DNA of 64,000 bases from CBDFHC01 sp965247585 (GTDB lineage Bacteria > Chloroflexota > Dehalococcoidia > Lucifugimonadales > GCA-2712585). A program made the position numbers and the translations under genes. Every line of letters starts with the position of its first letter. Position 1 is the first letter of the stretch. The stretch lies in NCBI GenBank assembly GCA_965247585.1, contig CBDFHC010000005.1, positions 496,001 through 560,000 of the forward strand, given 5' to 3'. The notes beneath the pieces were generated by a model, which had not been told where the DNA came from, searched no databases, and was given only the letters and a program-made list of their open reading frames with translations. Shown one piece after another: positions 7,922 through 17,077 of the stretch.

Positions 7922-10900
7922 GCCTGCGCCGCTTCCCGGGCCCCGGCCAGGGCCTCCAGCAGCTCCGTATCCCGGGTGCTCAGGTTGAAATACTTCGCCT
8001 GGGGATGGTGGAAGACCAGCGCGCTTACGGAACCCTCCGGCTCCATCATGAAACCTTCGGTCAGCTCCACGCCTATGTGGCGGTCCGGCTCCAGCAGACG
8101 CCATAGCTTCCCCTGGTCTTCCAGCCGCGGGCACGCCGGGTAGCCGAAGGAGTAGCGCCGGCCCCGGTACTGCGACCGGTAAAGCTCTTCTTTGGAAATG
8201 GACGGCGGGTCCGGGAACCCCCACATCGCCCGAATCCGCTGGTGCAGCAGCTCCGCGAACGCCTCGGCCCCCTCCAGCGCCAGCACTCGCAGGATGTGGG
8301 ACGCCAGGTAGTCGCCCTCCTCCTGCCATCGAGCCGCCAGCTCCTGCACCCCCGGACCGACGGTGGTGACGAAGGCCGCCAGGTAGTCCGGCTGACCCTG
8401 CGAGGACGCCAGCAGATAGTCCGCCAGGCCTAACCCTTCGCCCGAGGACTGACGCCCAAACTGGAACCACTCCAGCTCCTCTTTACCGTCCGGCGAGAGG
8501 AGTTGCACATCGTCTCCCTGGGAAGCGGCGCGGTAGAACTTGAACATCCCGTTGGCGGAGATATCGTCCCGGACCAACATGGCGGATTCCACCTGCCGCA
8601 CCTTCTGTTGCAACTCCAGCGCCTTGGCGTCACCGGCCTTCAACGCTTCCTCAAACCGGCCGTGGAAGCCCAGGTGACGGACGTAGAGCATCGCCGGGTT
8701 TATGTATTCAAACACCTGGCTCAGGTCAAAGTCCCGCAGCAGGTGGAGCCTCAGGTCCGGCGGGGAAGGCGGCTCCGCCACGGGGTCCACCTTGGCCCGG
8801 GGGCGCTGTGGCGCGCCAACCCCGGTTGCGCCGGCTTCTTTGGCCGCCTGGTCCGCCAGCAGGTTGGCGGTCTCCGCCTCTATCTCCGATACCAGGAGGC
8901 TTCGCTCCTGGGGCAGGCGTATCCGGTTGGAAAGCCCAAGCCCAGTCATGGCGTCCTTGGCATAGGCCACCAGCCCCTCGTACTCCGGCGCGATTCGCAG
9001 GCGGGTGAACCGGTTCGTCAGCGCCGCGCCTCCCACCAGCACGGGACAGGCCACCTCCGCCGCCCTCAGGTCGCGCACCGTCTCCACCATCATCTGGGCG
9101 GACTTCACCAGCAGGCCGGAGAGGCCTATCATGTCCGGCACGTGCTGCCGGTACGCCTCTATAAGCTCATTGGGCGGCACCTTAATTCCCAGGTTGACCA
9201 CCTTGAACCCGTTGTTGGACAGGATTATGTCAACCAGGTTCTTGCCAATATCGTGGACGTCCCCCTTCACCGTGGCCAGCACTATGGTCCCCCGGATGGA
9301 GGCCTCGTCTTTCTCCATGTGCGGCTCCAAATGCGTCACGGCGGCCTTCATGGATTCAGCGGAGCCGAGCACTTCGGCCACAATCAGCTCGTTGAGCCCG
9401 AAGAGCCTCCCCACCTCGTCCATGCCCGCCATCAGCGGGCCGTTGATGATCTCCAGCGGTGTGCTGTCGGCCAACGCTTCGTCCAGATCGTCGAACAGCC
9501 CGTCTCGGGTGCCCTCCACTACATACGAGGCGATGCGCTCCTCCAGCGGCATATCAACCCGCGCCTTGGCGGGGGGCTTCCGCTCCCGGAAATGGTCCGC
9601 GAAGGCGCCGATGGGGTCTTCGCCCCGCCACCAGATGAGGTCCTCTGCCAGGCGGCGCTCCTCCTCCGGTATGGAGGGGTACCTTTCCAGCCGCTCGGTG
9701 TTCACTATGGCCATGTCCAGCCCCGCCTGAACGCAGTGGTACAGCATCACCGCGTTTAGCACCTCCCGCCCAGCGGTGGGCAGCCCGAAGGACACGTTGG
9801 AGATGCCCAGGACCGTCTTGGCGAGGGGAAGGTGCTCCTTGATGAGCCGCACGCCCTCGATGGTCTCCACCGCGGCGCCGACGTACGCCTTGTCCCCGGT
9901 GCCGATGGGGAACACCAGCGGGTCAAAGATAACGTTCTCGGGCGCCACGCCGTACTTCTCCGTCAGCAGCCGGAAGGAGCGCTGGGCAATTTCCAACTTT
10001 CGCTGCCGCGTGATGGCCTGGGCCTGCTGCTTGTCCTCGTCAATGCAGCCCACCACCAGGGCGGCGCCGAAGCTCAGCGCCAACGGGACCACCTCCTGGA
10101 ACCGCTTCTCGCCGTCCTCCAGGTTGATGGAGTTGATCAAGCTCTTGCCGGGCGTCCACTTCAACCCCTCTTCCAGCGCCTTAGCGTCCGTGGTATCCAG
10201 AACGATGGGCGCCTTCACCTTGCGGATCATCTGCTCCAGGATGGCCACCAGGTCGGTCGTTTCGTCCCGGTCCGGGTCCTGCACACAAACGTCCAACACG
10301 TGGGCGCCGCTCCGCACCTGCTGCCGCCCCACCTCCGAGGCTTCTTCTATTTTGCCTTCGGCGATCAGCCGCTTGAACCGCCGGCTCCCCAGCACGTTGG
10401 TGCGCTCTCCTACCAGCACAGGACGGGTGTCATCATCCACCGTCAGCGCTTCCAGCCCCGAGAGCACCGTGCCGCGGCGCTCCGCCGGGGGCCGTGCCGG
10501 CTGGCAGCGCACCGCCTCCACCAGCAGCCGAATGTGCTCAGGGGTAGTGCCGCAGCAGCCCCCCACTACGTTCACCCAACCCCGATCAATGAAGCTCTTC
10601 ACCGAACGGGCCACCAGCTCAGGGGTCTGGTTGTACCGCCCGTCCTCGTCGGGAAGGCCGGCGTTGGGCACCACAGCCACCGGTAAGCGGGATATCTGGG
10701 ACAGCGTGCGCAGGTGGTCCCGCATGAACTCCGGCCCGGTGGCGCAGTTCATCCCGATCCAGAGCAGGTCGCGGTGCTCCAGCGACGTGTAGAACGCCTC
10801 TATGTCCTGGCCCCCCAGGGTGGTGCCCATTGTCTCGATGGTGCACTGTACCGCCACGGCGATGAGGCGGCCCAGCTTCGCCTCCAGCCGGTCGATTCCC

Positions 10901-11436
10901 GCCAGAGCGGCCTTTACGTTGAGGATGTCCTGGGAGGTCTCCAGCAGCAGGAAGTCTGCCCCGCCTTCCATCAGCCCGGCGGCCTGCACGTAGTAGTGCT
11001 CCGACAGATCGTCCCAGGTCACGCCCCCGGTGACCGAGATGGCCCGGGTGGTGGGACCCATTGACCCGGCAACGAACAGCGGACGCTCTGGGGTGGAGTG
11101 ACGCTCCGCCACCTGCCGCGCGATGCGAGCCGCGGCGGCGCTGATCTCATGGGCCTGGTCCGCCAGCCCGTACTCCGCCAGCACCAGCGGGGTGCTTCCG
11201 AAAGAGTTGCTCTCCAGAATCTCGGCCCCGGCTTCCGCGTAGCCCTGAAGAATGCCCTCTATGGCGGAGGGAAGGGTGATGTTCAGGTACTCGTTGCAGC
11301 CCTCCAGCTCGGGGCCGCCGAAGTCCTCCGGTCCCAGCTCCAGCGATTGGATGGCGGTGCCCATGGCCCCGTCCATGACCAGGATGCGCTCAGCAAGGCG
11401 TGACTTAAGTATTTGAGTTCGCTCGGTGGGGTTCAT
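7918..11436 (-). CDS. metH: Cobalamin-dependent methionine synthase
   Basis: This protein of about 1172 residues carries the full MetH modular order. The homocysteine S-methyltransferase domain (1-310) has zinc cysteines at Cys231 (GMNCATGP) and Cys294/Cys295 (GGCCGTTPE). The pterin-binding domain (about 335-610) includes LVGERTNVLGSRRF. The cap and B12-binding domains (about 630-860) have the DxHxxG motif at Asp726/His728/Gly731. The C-terminal part is the AdoMet reactivation domain. It methylates homocysteine from methyltetrahydrofolate. An in-frame extension to 11613 exists, but the conserved sequence begins at ATG 11436. No riboswitch was recognised in the 169 bases before it. Confidence 0.95.
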   Translation of the reverse strand: MNPTERTQILKSRLAERILVMDGAMGTAIQSLELGPEDFGGPELEGCNEYLNITLPSAIEGILQGYAEAGAEILESNSFGSTPLVLAEYGLADQAHEISAAAARIARQVAERHSTPERPLFVAGSMGPTTRAISVTGGVTWDDLSEHYYVQAAGLMEGGADFLLLETSQDILNVKAALAGIDRLEAKLGRLIAVAVQCTIETMGTTLGGQDIEAFYTSLEHRDLLWIGMNCATGPEFMRDHLRTLSQISRLPVAVVPNAGLPDEDGRYNQTPELVARSVKSFIDRGWVNVVGGCCGTTPEHIRLLVEAVRCQPARPPAERRGTVLSGLEALTVDDDTRPVLVGERTNVLGSRRFKRLIAEGKIEEASEVGRQQVRSGAHVLDVCVQDPDRDETTDLVAILEQMIRKVKAPIVLDTTDAKALEEGLKWTPGKSLINSINLEDGEKRFQEVVPLALSFGAALVVGCIDEDKQQAQAITRQRKLEIAQRSFRLLTEKYGVAPENVIFDPLVFPIGTGDKAYVGAAVETIEGVRLIKEHLPLAKTVLGISNVSFGLPTAGREVLNAVMLYHCVQAGLDMAIVNTERLERYPSIPEEERRLAEDLIWWRGEDPIGAFADHFRERKPPAKARVDMPLEERIASYVVEGTRDGLFDDLDEALADSTPLEIINGPLMAGMDEVGRLFGLNELIVAEVLGSAESMKAAVTHLEPHMEKDEASIRGTIVLATVKGDVHDIGKNLVDIILSNNGFKVVNLGIKVPPNELIEAYRQHVPDMIGLSGLLVKSAQMMVETVRDLRAAEVACPVLVGGAALTNRFTRLRIAPEYEGLVAYAKDAMTGLGLSNRIRLPQERSLLVSEIEAETANLLADQAAKEAGATGVGAPQRPRAKVDPVAEPPSPPDLRLHLLRDFDLSQVFEYINPAMLYVRHLGFHGRFEEALKAGDAKALELQQKVRQVESAMLVRDDISANGMFKFYRAASQGDDVQLLSPDGKEELEWFQFGRQSSGEGLGLADYLLASSQGQPDYLAAFVTTVGPGVQELAARWQEEGDYLASHILRVLALEGAEAFAELLHQRIRAMWGFPDPPSISKEELYRSQYRGRRYSFGYPACPRLEDQGKLWRLLEPDRHIGVELTEGFMMEPEGSVSALVFHHPQAKYFNLSTRDTELLEALAGAREAAQA

Positions 11437-11605
11437 AACAGACCTGTTTTGCAGCGCGGTGCGCGAGAGTCGAAACATGATTGTATCCAAGAGACGCCTT
11501 GGGCCGCAAGACAGCCGCGTTCCAGCGCCGCATATCAGGCTTGGGAGAATGTGGGATAATAGAAACCAAACATGGCGGCGCGTGGCCGCCTTTTTCGAGG
11601 ACGAG

Positions 11606-12157
11606 ATGGCCAAAAGCTATTGGATGGTAGTGACCAATCCGGAGAACTTTCAGATTGCCCGGGAGCGGCAATTTGACATGGTGGGCCTCCAGGCACATCA
11701 TCGCCGCAAAGTGCAACGCATGGAGCCGGGTGACCGGGTGCTCCTCTACATTGCTCACCAGCGGTGCTTCGGCGCCACCACCACGGTAACGGTCTCCATG
11801 GTGGAAGACCATTCGCCGGTTTGGAAACCCGAGGGCGGCAGCGACCTGCCCTTTCGAGTCGGCATAAGGCCCGAGGTGGTGCTGGACCCCAGCCAGTATA
11901 TCGACGCCGATCAGCTAGCGCCCAGGTTGGACTACACTCGCCGCTGGGTGCCGGAGCTCTGGTTCCTGGCCTTTCAGGATAGCCTGCACCTCATCTCCAA
12001 GTACGACTTCAACCTGGTGGAGGAGGAGATGCGAAAGATCAAGCGAAACCGCAGGCCCCCTCCCCAGCCGCGGCCCCGTGTCCAGCCGCCAGGCATTACC
12101 CACTGCAAACTGGACGAAATACCCTCAGGGCCGGAGATGTCTCAGGTGTCCCGGTAG
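11606..12157 (+). CDS. EVE domain protein (PUA-like, modified-base binding)
   Basis: From the ATG at 11606 the product is about 183 residues. It opens with SYWMVVTNPENF and contains the VGLQAHHRRKVQRMEPGDRVLLYIAHQ block typical of EVE domains, a PUA-related fold that reads modified bases in DNA or RNA. The last 30 residues are rich in Pro and Arg and probably disordered. An upstream in-frame start at 11426 would add 60 residues without conserved character and overlap metH, so it is rejected. The gene diverges from metH and stands alone. No restriction or defence gene is adjacent, so a defence role cannot be argued from context. Confidence 0.75.
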   Translation: MAKSYWMVVTNPENFQIARERQFDMVGLQAHHRRKVQRMEPGDRVLLYIAHQRCFGATTTVTVSMVEDHSPVWKPEGGSDLPFRVGIRPEVVLDPSQYIDADQLAPRLDYTRRWVPELWFLAFQDSLHLISKYDFNLVEEEMRKIKRNRRPPPQPRPRVQPPGITHCKLDEIPSGPEMSQVSR

Positions 12158-12190
12158 GGAATTTTCCGGCGTCGGTGTGCCAGGGCGGCC

Positions 12191-12601
12191 CTAGGGAAGG
12201 ACTGCCAGCGCCTTTATCTCCACCAGGAAGTCCTCCTGCACCAGTCCGTCTATGACCAGAAGGGTGTTCGCCGGGTAATTTCCGTCAGGGAAAAGCTCCG
12301 GGTACAGCTCGGTGCGGGCCTGGATGAAAGGCTGTATGGCGTCGCGGCCCACCACGTAGCTGGTCAACTCCACCACGTCGCTAAACGTTGCCCCCTGGCT
12401 GGCCAGGACGGCCTGTAGGTTCCGAAGCACCTGCTTCGTTTGGGCCGCGGCGTCTCCCTTCCCCACCAGGTTGCCCTGGGCGTCCAGCGCCACCTGCCCC
12501 GCTATGGCTAGCAGGCTTCCCGGCTGGAACCGGATGGCCTGGGAATAGGCGCCTATGGGCTGAGGAGCGTCCTTTGTGTTTACTACCGTGCGAGATGCCA
12601 T
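12191..12601 (-). CDS. ridA: RidA family reactive intermediate deaminase
   Basis: The 136-residue length and sequence match the YjgF/RidA family. The N-terminal block has APQPIGAYSQAIRF, the central part has LAIAGQVALDAQGNLVG, and QVLRNLQAVLASQGATFSDVVELTSYV is family-typical. An Arg near residue 96 (FIQARTELYPELFP) fits the carboxylate-binding arginine. RidA hydrolyses enamine/imine intermediates released by PLP enzymes such as threonine dehydratase. Translation starts at ATG 12601. It lies downstream of ppdK on the same strand, with 169 bases between them. Confidence 0.9.
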   Translation of the reverse strand: MASRTVVNTKDAPQPIGAYSQAIRFQPGSLLAIAGQVALDAQGNLVGKGDAAAQTKQVLRNLQAVLASQGATFSDVVELTSYVVGRDAIQPFIQARTELYPELFPDGNYPANTLLVIDGLVQEDFLVEIKALAVLP

Positions 12602-12732
12602 GGTTTTGCCTCACAAATAGATATATCGTCCATTCAAGAACCCCTGCTGGGAGTGAATCCGTCATTGCGATAGCTGACGCCACAACGGCGGACTGAACCC
12701 TCCCGTGTGTTGGCGTTGATTCTGCGCAGGGA

Positions 12733-12755
12733 ACACCCTCGCGCTGGTAGGGTGT
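12733..12755 (-). terminator. Weak hairpin after ppdK
   Basis: ACACCCT at 12733-12739 pairs with AGGGTGT at 12749-12755 across a nine-base loop, just past the ppdK stop. No T-run follows on the minus strand, so an intrinsic terminator is only weakly supported. The rest of the 12602-12770 gap shows no gene. Confidence 0.3.
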
Positions 12756-12770
12756 CTGGGGGAATGCCCC

Positions 12771-15530
12771 CTACTCCTCGTTGCGCATGGCCGCCTGGGC
12801 GGCCGCCAGCCGGGCCACCGGGACCCTGTACGGCGAGGAGCTAACGTAGTCCAGGCCGATATTGTGGCAGAACTCCACGCTCGCTGGGTCACCTCCGTGC
12901 TCGCCGCAGATGCCCACCTCCAGGTCCGGCCGCACTCGCTTCCCCTTCTCCACCGCTATCCGGATCAGCTCCCCCACCCCCTCGGCGTCTATGGTGACGA
13001 AGGGGTCCTTGGGCAGGATGCCGTCTTCTATATAGCTGCGCAGGAACTTCCCTTCCGCGTCGTCACGGCTGTAGCCGTAGGTGGTCTGCGTGAGGTCGTT
13101 GGTGCCGAAGCTGAAGAAGTCAGAGTACTCGGCCACCTTGTCCGCCGTGAGCGCTGCCCGAGGCACCTCAATCATGGTCCCGAACTTGTACTCCACCTTG
13201 GTGCCCTGTTCCCTTTGTACGTCATCCGCCACCTTCGTGAGGCGCTCCCGCAACAACCGCATTTCGTTTACATGGGAAGTGAGCGGCACCATTATCTCCG
13301 CGTGGACCGGCCGGCCGTCTTGTATCAGGCTGCAACAGGCGGTGATTATCGCCCGCATCTGCATCCTATATATTGACGGAAAGGTGATGCCCAACCGGCA
13401 ACCGCGGTGCCCCAGCATTGGGTTGGACTCCCGGGTGCGCTCCAGAAGGTCCAGCACCTGCTCCTTTTCCACCAGGTCAGCGGAGGCGCTGTCGGAATGC
13501 CGCAGGGAGGCCACCTCCAGCAGAAGCCGATCGTAATTCGGGAGAAACTCGTGCAACGGCGCGTCCAGCAGCCTGATAACCACGGGCCGCTCCGCCATGA
13601 CGCGAAGGATGTCCGTGAAGTCCTGGATTTGCAGCTCCTCAAGGTTTTGCAATGCGCGATAGTACGTATGCACCGCCGGAGGCGCGTCCTCCGGCAGCAC
13701 GGTCCCCGCCCCCGCCAGGTCCACTTCCGGGTGGGTCACTTCCCAGCGCTCCGTGGCCACCGCGTTAAGCAGCACCTGCTGCACCGTGGCTACCCGGTCG
13801 GGACCCAGGAACATGTGCTCGGTCCGGCAGAGGCCAATGCCTTCCGCGCCCAGTGACAGCGCCCGCCGGGCGTCCGCCTCCGTGTCCGCGTTGGCCATGA
13901 TACCCAGGCGACGGCGGCCATCGGCCCACTGTAATAGCTGACTGGCCTCTTCCATATCCTCCAGGTCCGGGCTTATGGTGGAGATGTGGCCCAGAAACAC
14001 CTCGCCGGTGGTGCCGTCAATGGTGACCTCGTCCCCTTGCCGCACAGACTGTTCACCGCACTGGGCGGCGCTGCCGTCCCGGGAGAAGCTGATCTCCTCA
14101 GCCCCGACAATGCAGGGCTTACCCAGCCCCCGGGTGACCACCGCGGCGTGGCTGGTGGTGCCGCCGCGGCTGGTCAGCACGCCGGCGGACTGTAGGATGC
14201 CGTTGATATCGTCCGGGTTGGTCTCGGAGCGGATCATGATGACGCTCTCCCCGGCGCGGCCGGCCTCCGCCGCCTCGTCAGCGGTGAAGTAGGCTTTCCC
14301 GGTGGCAGCCCCCGGAGACGCCCCCGTCCCCCGGGCGAAGAACGCGCCCCGGGCCACGGCCTCGGCCCGCGATTGCGGGTCGAACTGCGGCACGAACAGC
14401 TTGTCCATCTCCTCCGGGTCCACCCGTTGGATCGCCTCGTCGGTGGAGATCAGTCCTTCCCTGACCATATCCACCGCCACCCGAACAGCGGCGCCCACGG
14501 TGCGCTGGGCGCCCCTGGTCTGCAGCAGGAAGAGCCGCCCTTGCTCCACGGTAAACTCCACGTCCTGCACGTCCCTGTAGTGCCCCTCCAGCAGCAGCGC
14601 CAAGTCGGTTAGCTGGCGGTAGATCTCAGGCTGGCTAGACTCCATCTGGGTGACGTGCTCCGGGGTCCGCACGCCCGACACCACGTCCTCACCCTGGGCG
14701 TTGGCCAGATACTCGCCGAAGATATGCCGTTCCCCTGTGCCAGGGTCCCGGGTGAACAGGACGCCGGTGCCGCTGTCCTCCCCGGTGTTGCCGAACACCA
14801 TGGCCATGATGTTCACCGCCGTGCCCAGGTCGTGCGGGATGCCCCGGTAGTTCCGGTACTCCATAGCCCGCTCGTTATTCCAGCTTTCGAAAACCGCCAG
14901 CACCGCCTGGCGAAGCTGTTCCCACGGGTCGCTGGGGACCTCCCTGCCGGCGGTCCGCAGAATGGTCTGCTTGAATTCTTCAACTACGATACGAAGCTGT
15001 CCCTCGTTCAACTCGTGGTCCAACCGGACGCCGGCGCGCTGCTTCTGTTCGTCCAGTATCTCTTCGAACAACGCACCGGGCACGCCCATGGCCACGTTGG
15101 AGAATATCTGAAGGAAGCGGCGGTACGCGTCCATGGCGGGTCGCTGGTCTCCCATCAGCCTGCCCAGCCCGCCCACGTTCTCGTCGTTCAGCCCCAGGTT
15201 CAGGATGGTGTCCATCATCCCGGGCATGGAGAACCGCGCCCCGGAGCGCACTGATACCAGCATGGGGTTCTCCAGGTCGCCCAACCGGCGCCCCACGTCC
15301 TCTTCCAGTTCATGCATGTGGGACTGGATATCCTCCCACAGACCGGGCGGCATCTTCCGGTCCAGGTCATAGTATTGCAGGCAAACGTCCGTGGTGATGA
15401 CGAAGCCGGGAGGAACGGGCAGGCCAAGGCTAACCATCTCCGACAGGTTGGCACCTTTGCCGCCCAACAGGTCCCGCATTTGGGCGCTGCCTTCGGCAAA
15501 CCGGTAGATATACTTTTGACCCTGAACCAT
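12771..15530 (-). CDS. ppdK: Pyruvate, phosphate dikinase
   Basis: This 919-residue enzyme has the PPDK order. The ATP-grasp domain starts KGANLSEMVSLGLPVPPGF, the swivelling phosphohistidine domain carries GGTTSHAAVVTRGLGKPC, and the C-terminal TIM-barrel PEP/pyruvate domain includes SFGTNDLTQTTYGYSRDDA and the catalytic-Cys loop GICGEHGGDP. PPDK reversibly interconverts pyruvate, ATP and phosphate with PEP, AMP and pyrophosphate, allowing gluconeogenesis or pyrophosphate-linked glycolysis. The start is ATG 15530. No regulatory kinase (PDRP) gene is adjacent. Confidence 0.96.
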   Translation of the reverse strand: MVQGQKYIYRFAEGSAQMRDLLGGKGANLSEMVSLGLPVPPGFVITTDVCLQYYDLDRKMPPGLWEDIQSHMHELEEDVGRRLGDLENPMLVSVRSGARFSMPGMMDTILNLGLNDENVGGLGRLMGDQRPAMDAYRRFLQIFSNVAMGVPGALFEEILDEQKQRAGVRLDHELNEGQLRIVVEEFKQTILRTAGREVPSDPWEQLRQAVLAVFESWNNERAMEYRNYRGIPHDLGTAVNIMAMVFGNTGEDSGTGVLFTRDPGTGERHIFGEYLANAQGEDVVSGVRTPEHVTQMESSQPEIYRQLTDLALLLEGHYRDVQDVEFTVEQGRLFLLQTRGAQRTVGAAVRVAVDMVREGLISTDEAIQRVDPEEMDKLFVPQFDPQSRAEAVARGAFFARGTGASPGAATGKAYFTADEAAEAGRAGESVIMIRSETNPDDINGILQSAGVLTSRGGTTSHAAVVTRGLGKPCIVGAEEISFSRDGSAAQCGEQSVRQGDEVTIDGTTGEVFLGHISTISPDLEDMEEASQLLQWADGRRRLGIMANADTEADARRALSLGAEGIGLCRTEHMFLGPDRVATVQQVLLNAVATERWEVTHPEVDLAGAGTVLPEDAPPAVHTYYRALQNLEELQIQDFTDILRVMAERPVVIRLLDAPLHEFLPNYDRLLLEVASLRHSDSASADLVEKEQVLDLLERTRESNPMLGHRGCRLGITFPSIYRMQMRAIITACCSLIQDGRPVHAEIMVPLTSHVNEMRLLRERLTKVADDVQREQGTKVEYKFGTMIEVPRAALTADKVAEYSDFFSFGTNDLTQTTYGYSRDDAEGKFLRSYIEDGILPKDPFVTIDAEGVGELIRIAVEKGKRVRPDLEVGICGEHGGDPASVEFCHNIGLDYVSSSPYRVPVARLAAAQAAMRNEE

Positions 15531-15660
15531 CTAGGGCACGCTCCTGAATTTACTGGATGTCAGAGTAGATGGTAACGCAAACGGTTTAGACTTAACATAG
15601 CGTATTTTTAGCTATAAAACGTGACTTGGAGCGGATAGCGCCTTTTGCCCGTGCTAGAAT

Positions 15661-16113
15661 GTGCCCATGGAGCTGTACGAACCACTGTACAGCGTGCGGC
15701 ACCGCACCAACATTATCACCCGCTCAATAGGCTTCCTGGGCATGTTCCTGGTTGTGCTCGCCATTGTGGTGGGCGCGAAAGGCACGGATGATCTGTTTGA
15801 TGCGGGAGTGATCCTGGTAGTAGGGCTGGCCCTGTTTTTCACGCACTGGTTCCTGGCGCCGCGGCACTACAACGTCTATGACGACCAACTGATTATCAGC
15901 TATGGCAGCCCCCGCAAAAAGGTCATCTTTTTCGAAGAGATCACCGCCTTGGAGGTCATCCGGCACCGCTTTGGCGCGGAGATAAAGGTGCTGCGCAGCG
16001 CGGGCCGGGCCGTCCACCTCCAGCCCTGGCACCCCAGACTGTTACACGAAAGCCTGGAGGAGAACCTGCGCCGCTTTCAGGGAGCCGAGTCCGAGGAGGG
16101 ACCCGCCCTTTAG
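15661..16113 (+). CDS. Small membrane protein with PH-like C-terminal domain
   Basis: This protein of about 149 residues has two hydrophobic helices (about 22-42 and 48-66) followed by a soluble beta-rich part beginning YNVYDDQLIISYG. This resembles bacterial PH-like (DUF304-type) membrane proteins, whose function is mostly unknown. The start may be GTG 15661 or the in-frame ATG 15667. A TAGAAT hexamer at 15655-15660 would place the transcript start almost on the ATG, hinting at leaderless translation, but no -35 at good spacing was found. Its TAG stop overlaps the stop of the convergent gene in TTAG at 16110-16113. Confidence 0.55.
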   Translation: MPMELYEPLYSVRHRTNIITRSIGFLGMFLVVLAIVVGAKGTDDLFDAGVILVVGLALFFTHWFLAPRHYNVYDDQLIISYGSPRKKVIFFEEITALEVIRHRFGAEIKVLRSAGRAVHLQPWHPRLLHESLEENLRRFQGAESEEGPAL

Positions 16114-17075
16114 AACCCCCTGTCCTCGTCTTCCGGGAACCGCTCCGCCAACTGCTCCATGGTGAAACCCTCCTTCCGCACCCGCAGGTCCAGGTACACC
16201 AGCGTGGCGCCCACCAACGTGAACGGAAGGAACACCGCCCCCAACAATGCCGCCACGACCGTGGATGCTTCTTCGCTGATCAGCCTCGCTAATTCAGCCG
16301 GAATCAACGCTACCAGGGCGAAGAGCACGCCTATCAGCACGTAGACGACGCCGATTCCAAGGAGCCGCCAGAAGCTGCCGGAAGTCAACAGCCAGCTCCG
16401 CTTCAGCGCCGCCATGGCCCCCAGCCTTTCCAGCATCACCGCCTGAGGCGCAAAGAACAGCCTCACCAGCAGATAGAAGAGCAATGGAATAACTGCCAAG
16501 ATTACGGGCAACGTCCCTGAAGCGGCCAGCGCCATACCAAGCACTACGATTAGCGCCAGGCCAACCACAGCGCTTACCACCACCAAGGCGAACCAGCCCC
16601 GCATTCCGTCTGGCACGCACCTCCCGACACTTACCTTCCTGCCGGTATAGTAGCGGGCCACCCCTACGGTCACCGCGCCCCCGGCAATGAAGGTGAACAG
16701 GACTGCCAGGACCGCAAGCGGTATGGAGACTGCGGCCCCGGCTAGGCTGGATATCAGGCTTAAGGCATCAGGCAGCAACGCGATGGCAAAGAACGTGGCC
16801 CAGTTGGCGCGATAGACCCGGAACGTCTCGCTCACCAGCCCGCCAAGGTCCCTGGGCGGAAGCGCGGAGTCCGGACCGGGACCGCCGGGGCTCCCAAGTC
16901 CGCTGGATTGTGGGGTCAGCGGCCGGTCGCAGCTACCGCAGAAGGCGGCCTCCACCGGATTTGGCCAGCTACACCGCGGGCAGCCGGCGTGGGTGGGAGG
17001 CCGCAGCGGCGAGCCGCAATTGGCGCAGTAGGCCCCTTCGGACGGGTTCTCCGCTTAGCAGGTGGCGCACCGCAT
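16110..17075 (-). CDS. Double zinc-ribbon membrane protein with in-frame TAA near its start
   Basis: From ATG 17075, two bases after the purL stop, the frame reads MRCATC, then TAA at 17055-17057, then AENPSEGAYCANCGSPL, a second CPRC/CGSC pair, and about 240 hydrophobic residues with six or so membrane helices. Four CxxC knuckles make two zinc ribbons, and MRCxxCxAENP is the usual opening of such proteins, so the TAA falls inside a recognisable gene. Without read-through, translation could begin only at GTG 16955, giving 281 residues lacking most of the ribbon region. It may be a nonsense mutation, an assembly error or a re-initiating gene. Function is unknown. Confidence 0.6.
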
Positions 17076-17077
17076 GG

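Noticed and set aside
11437..11605. Cobalamin or SAM riboswitch before metH
   Set aside because: The divergent gap is 169 bases and no B12-box-like or SAM-aptamer word was seen.
11426..11605. Sixty-residue N-terminal extension of the EVE protein
   Set aside because: It overlaps metH, lacks conserved sequence, and the EVE fold begins right at the ATG at 11606.
11606..12157. Defence system involving the EVE-domain protein
   Set aside because: No nuclease, methylase or restriction gene is adjacent. Neighbours are metH and ridA.
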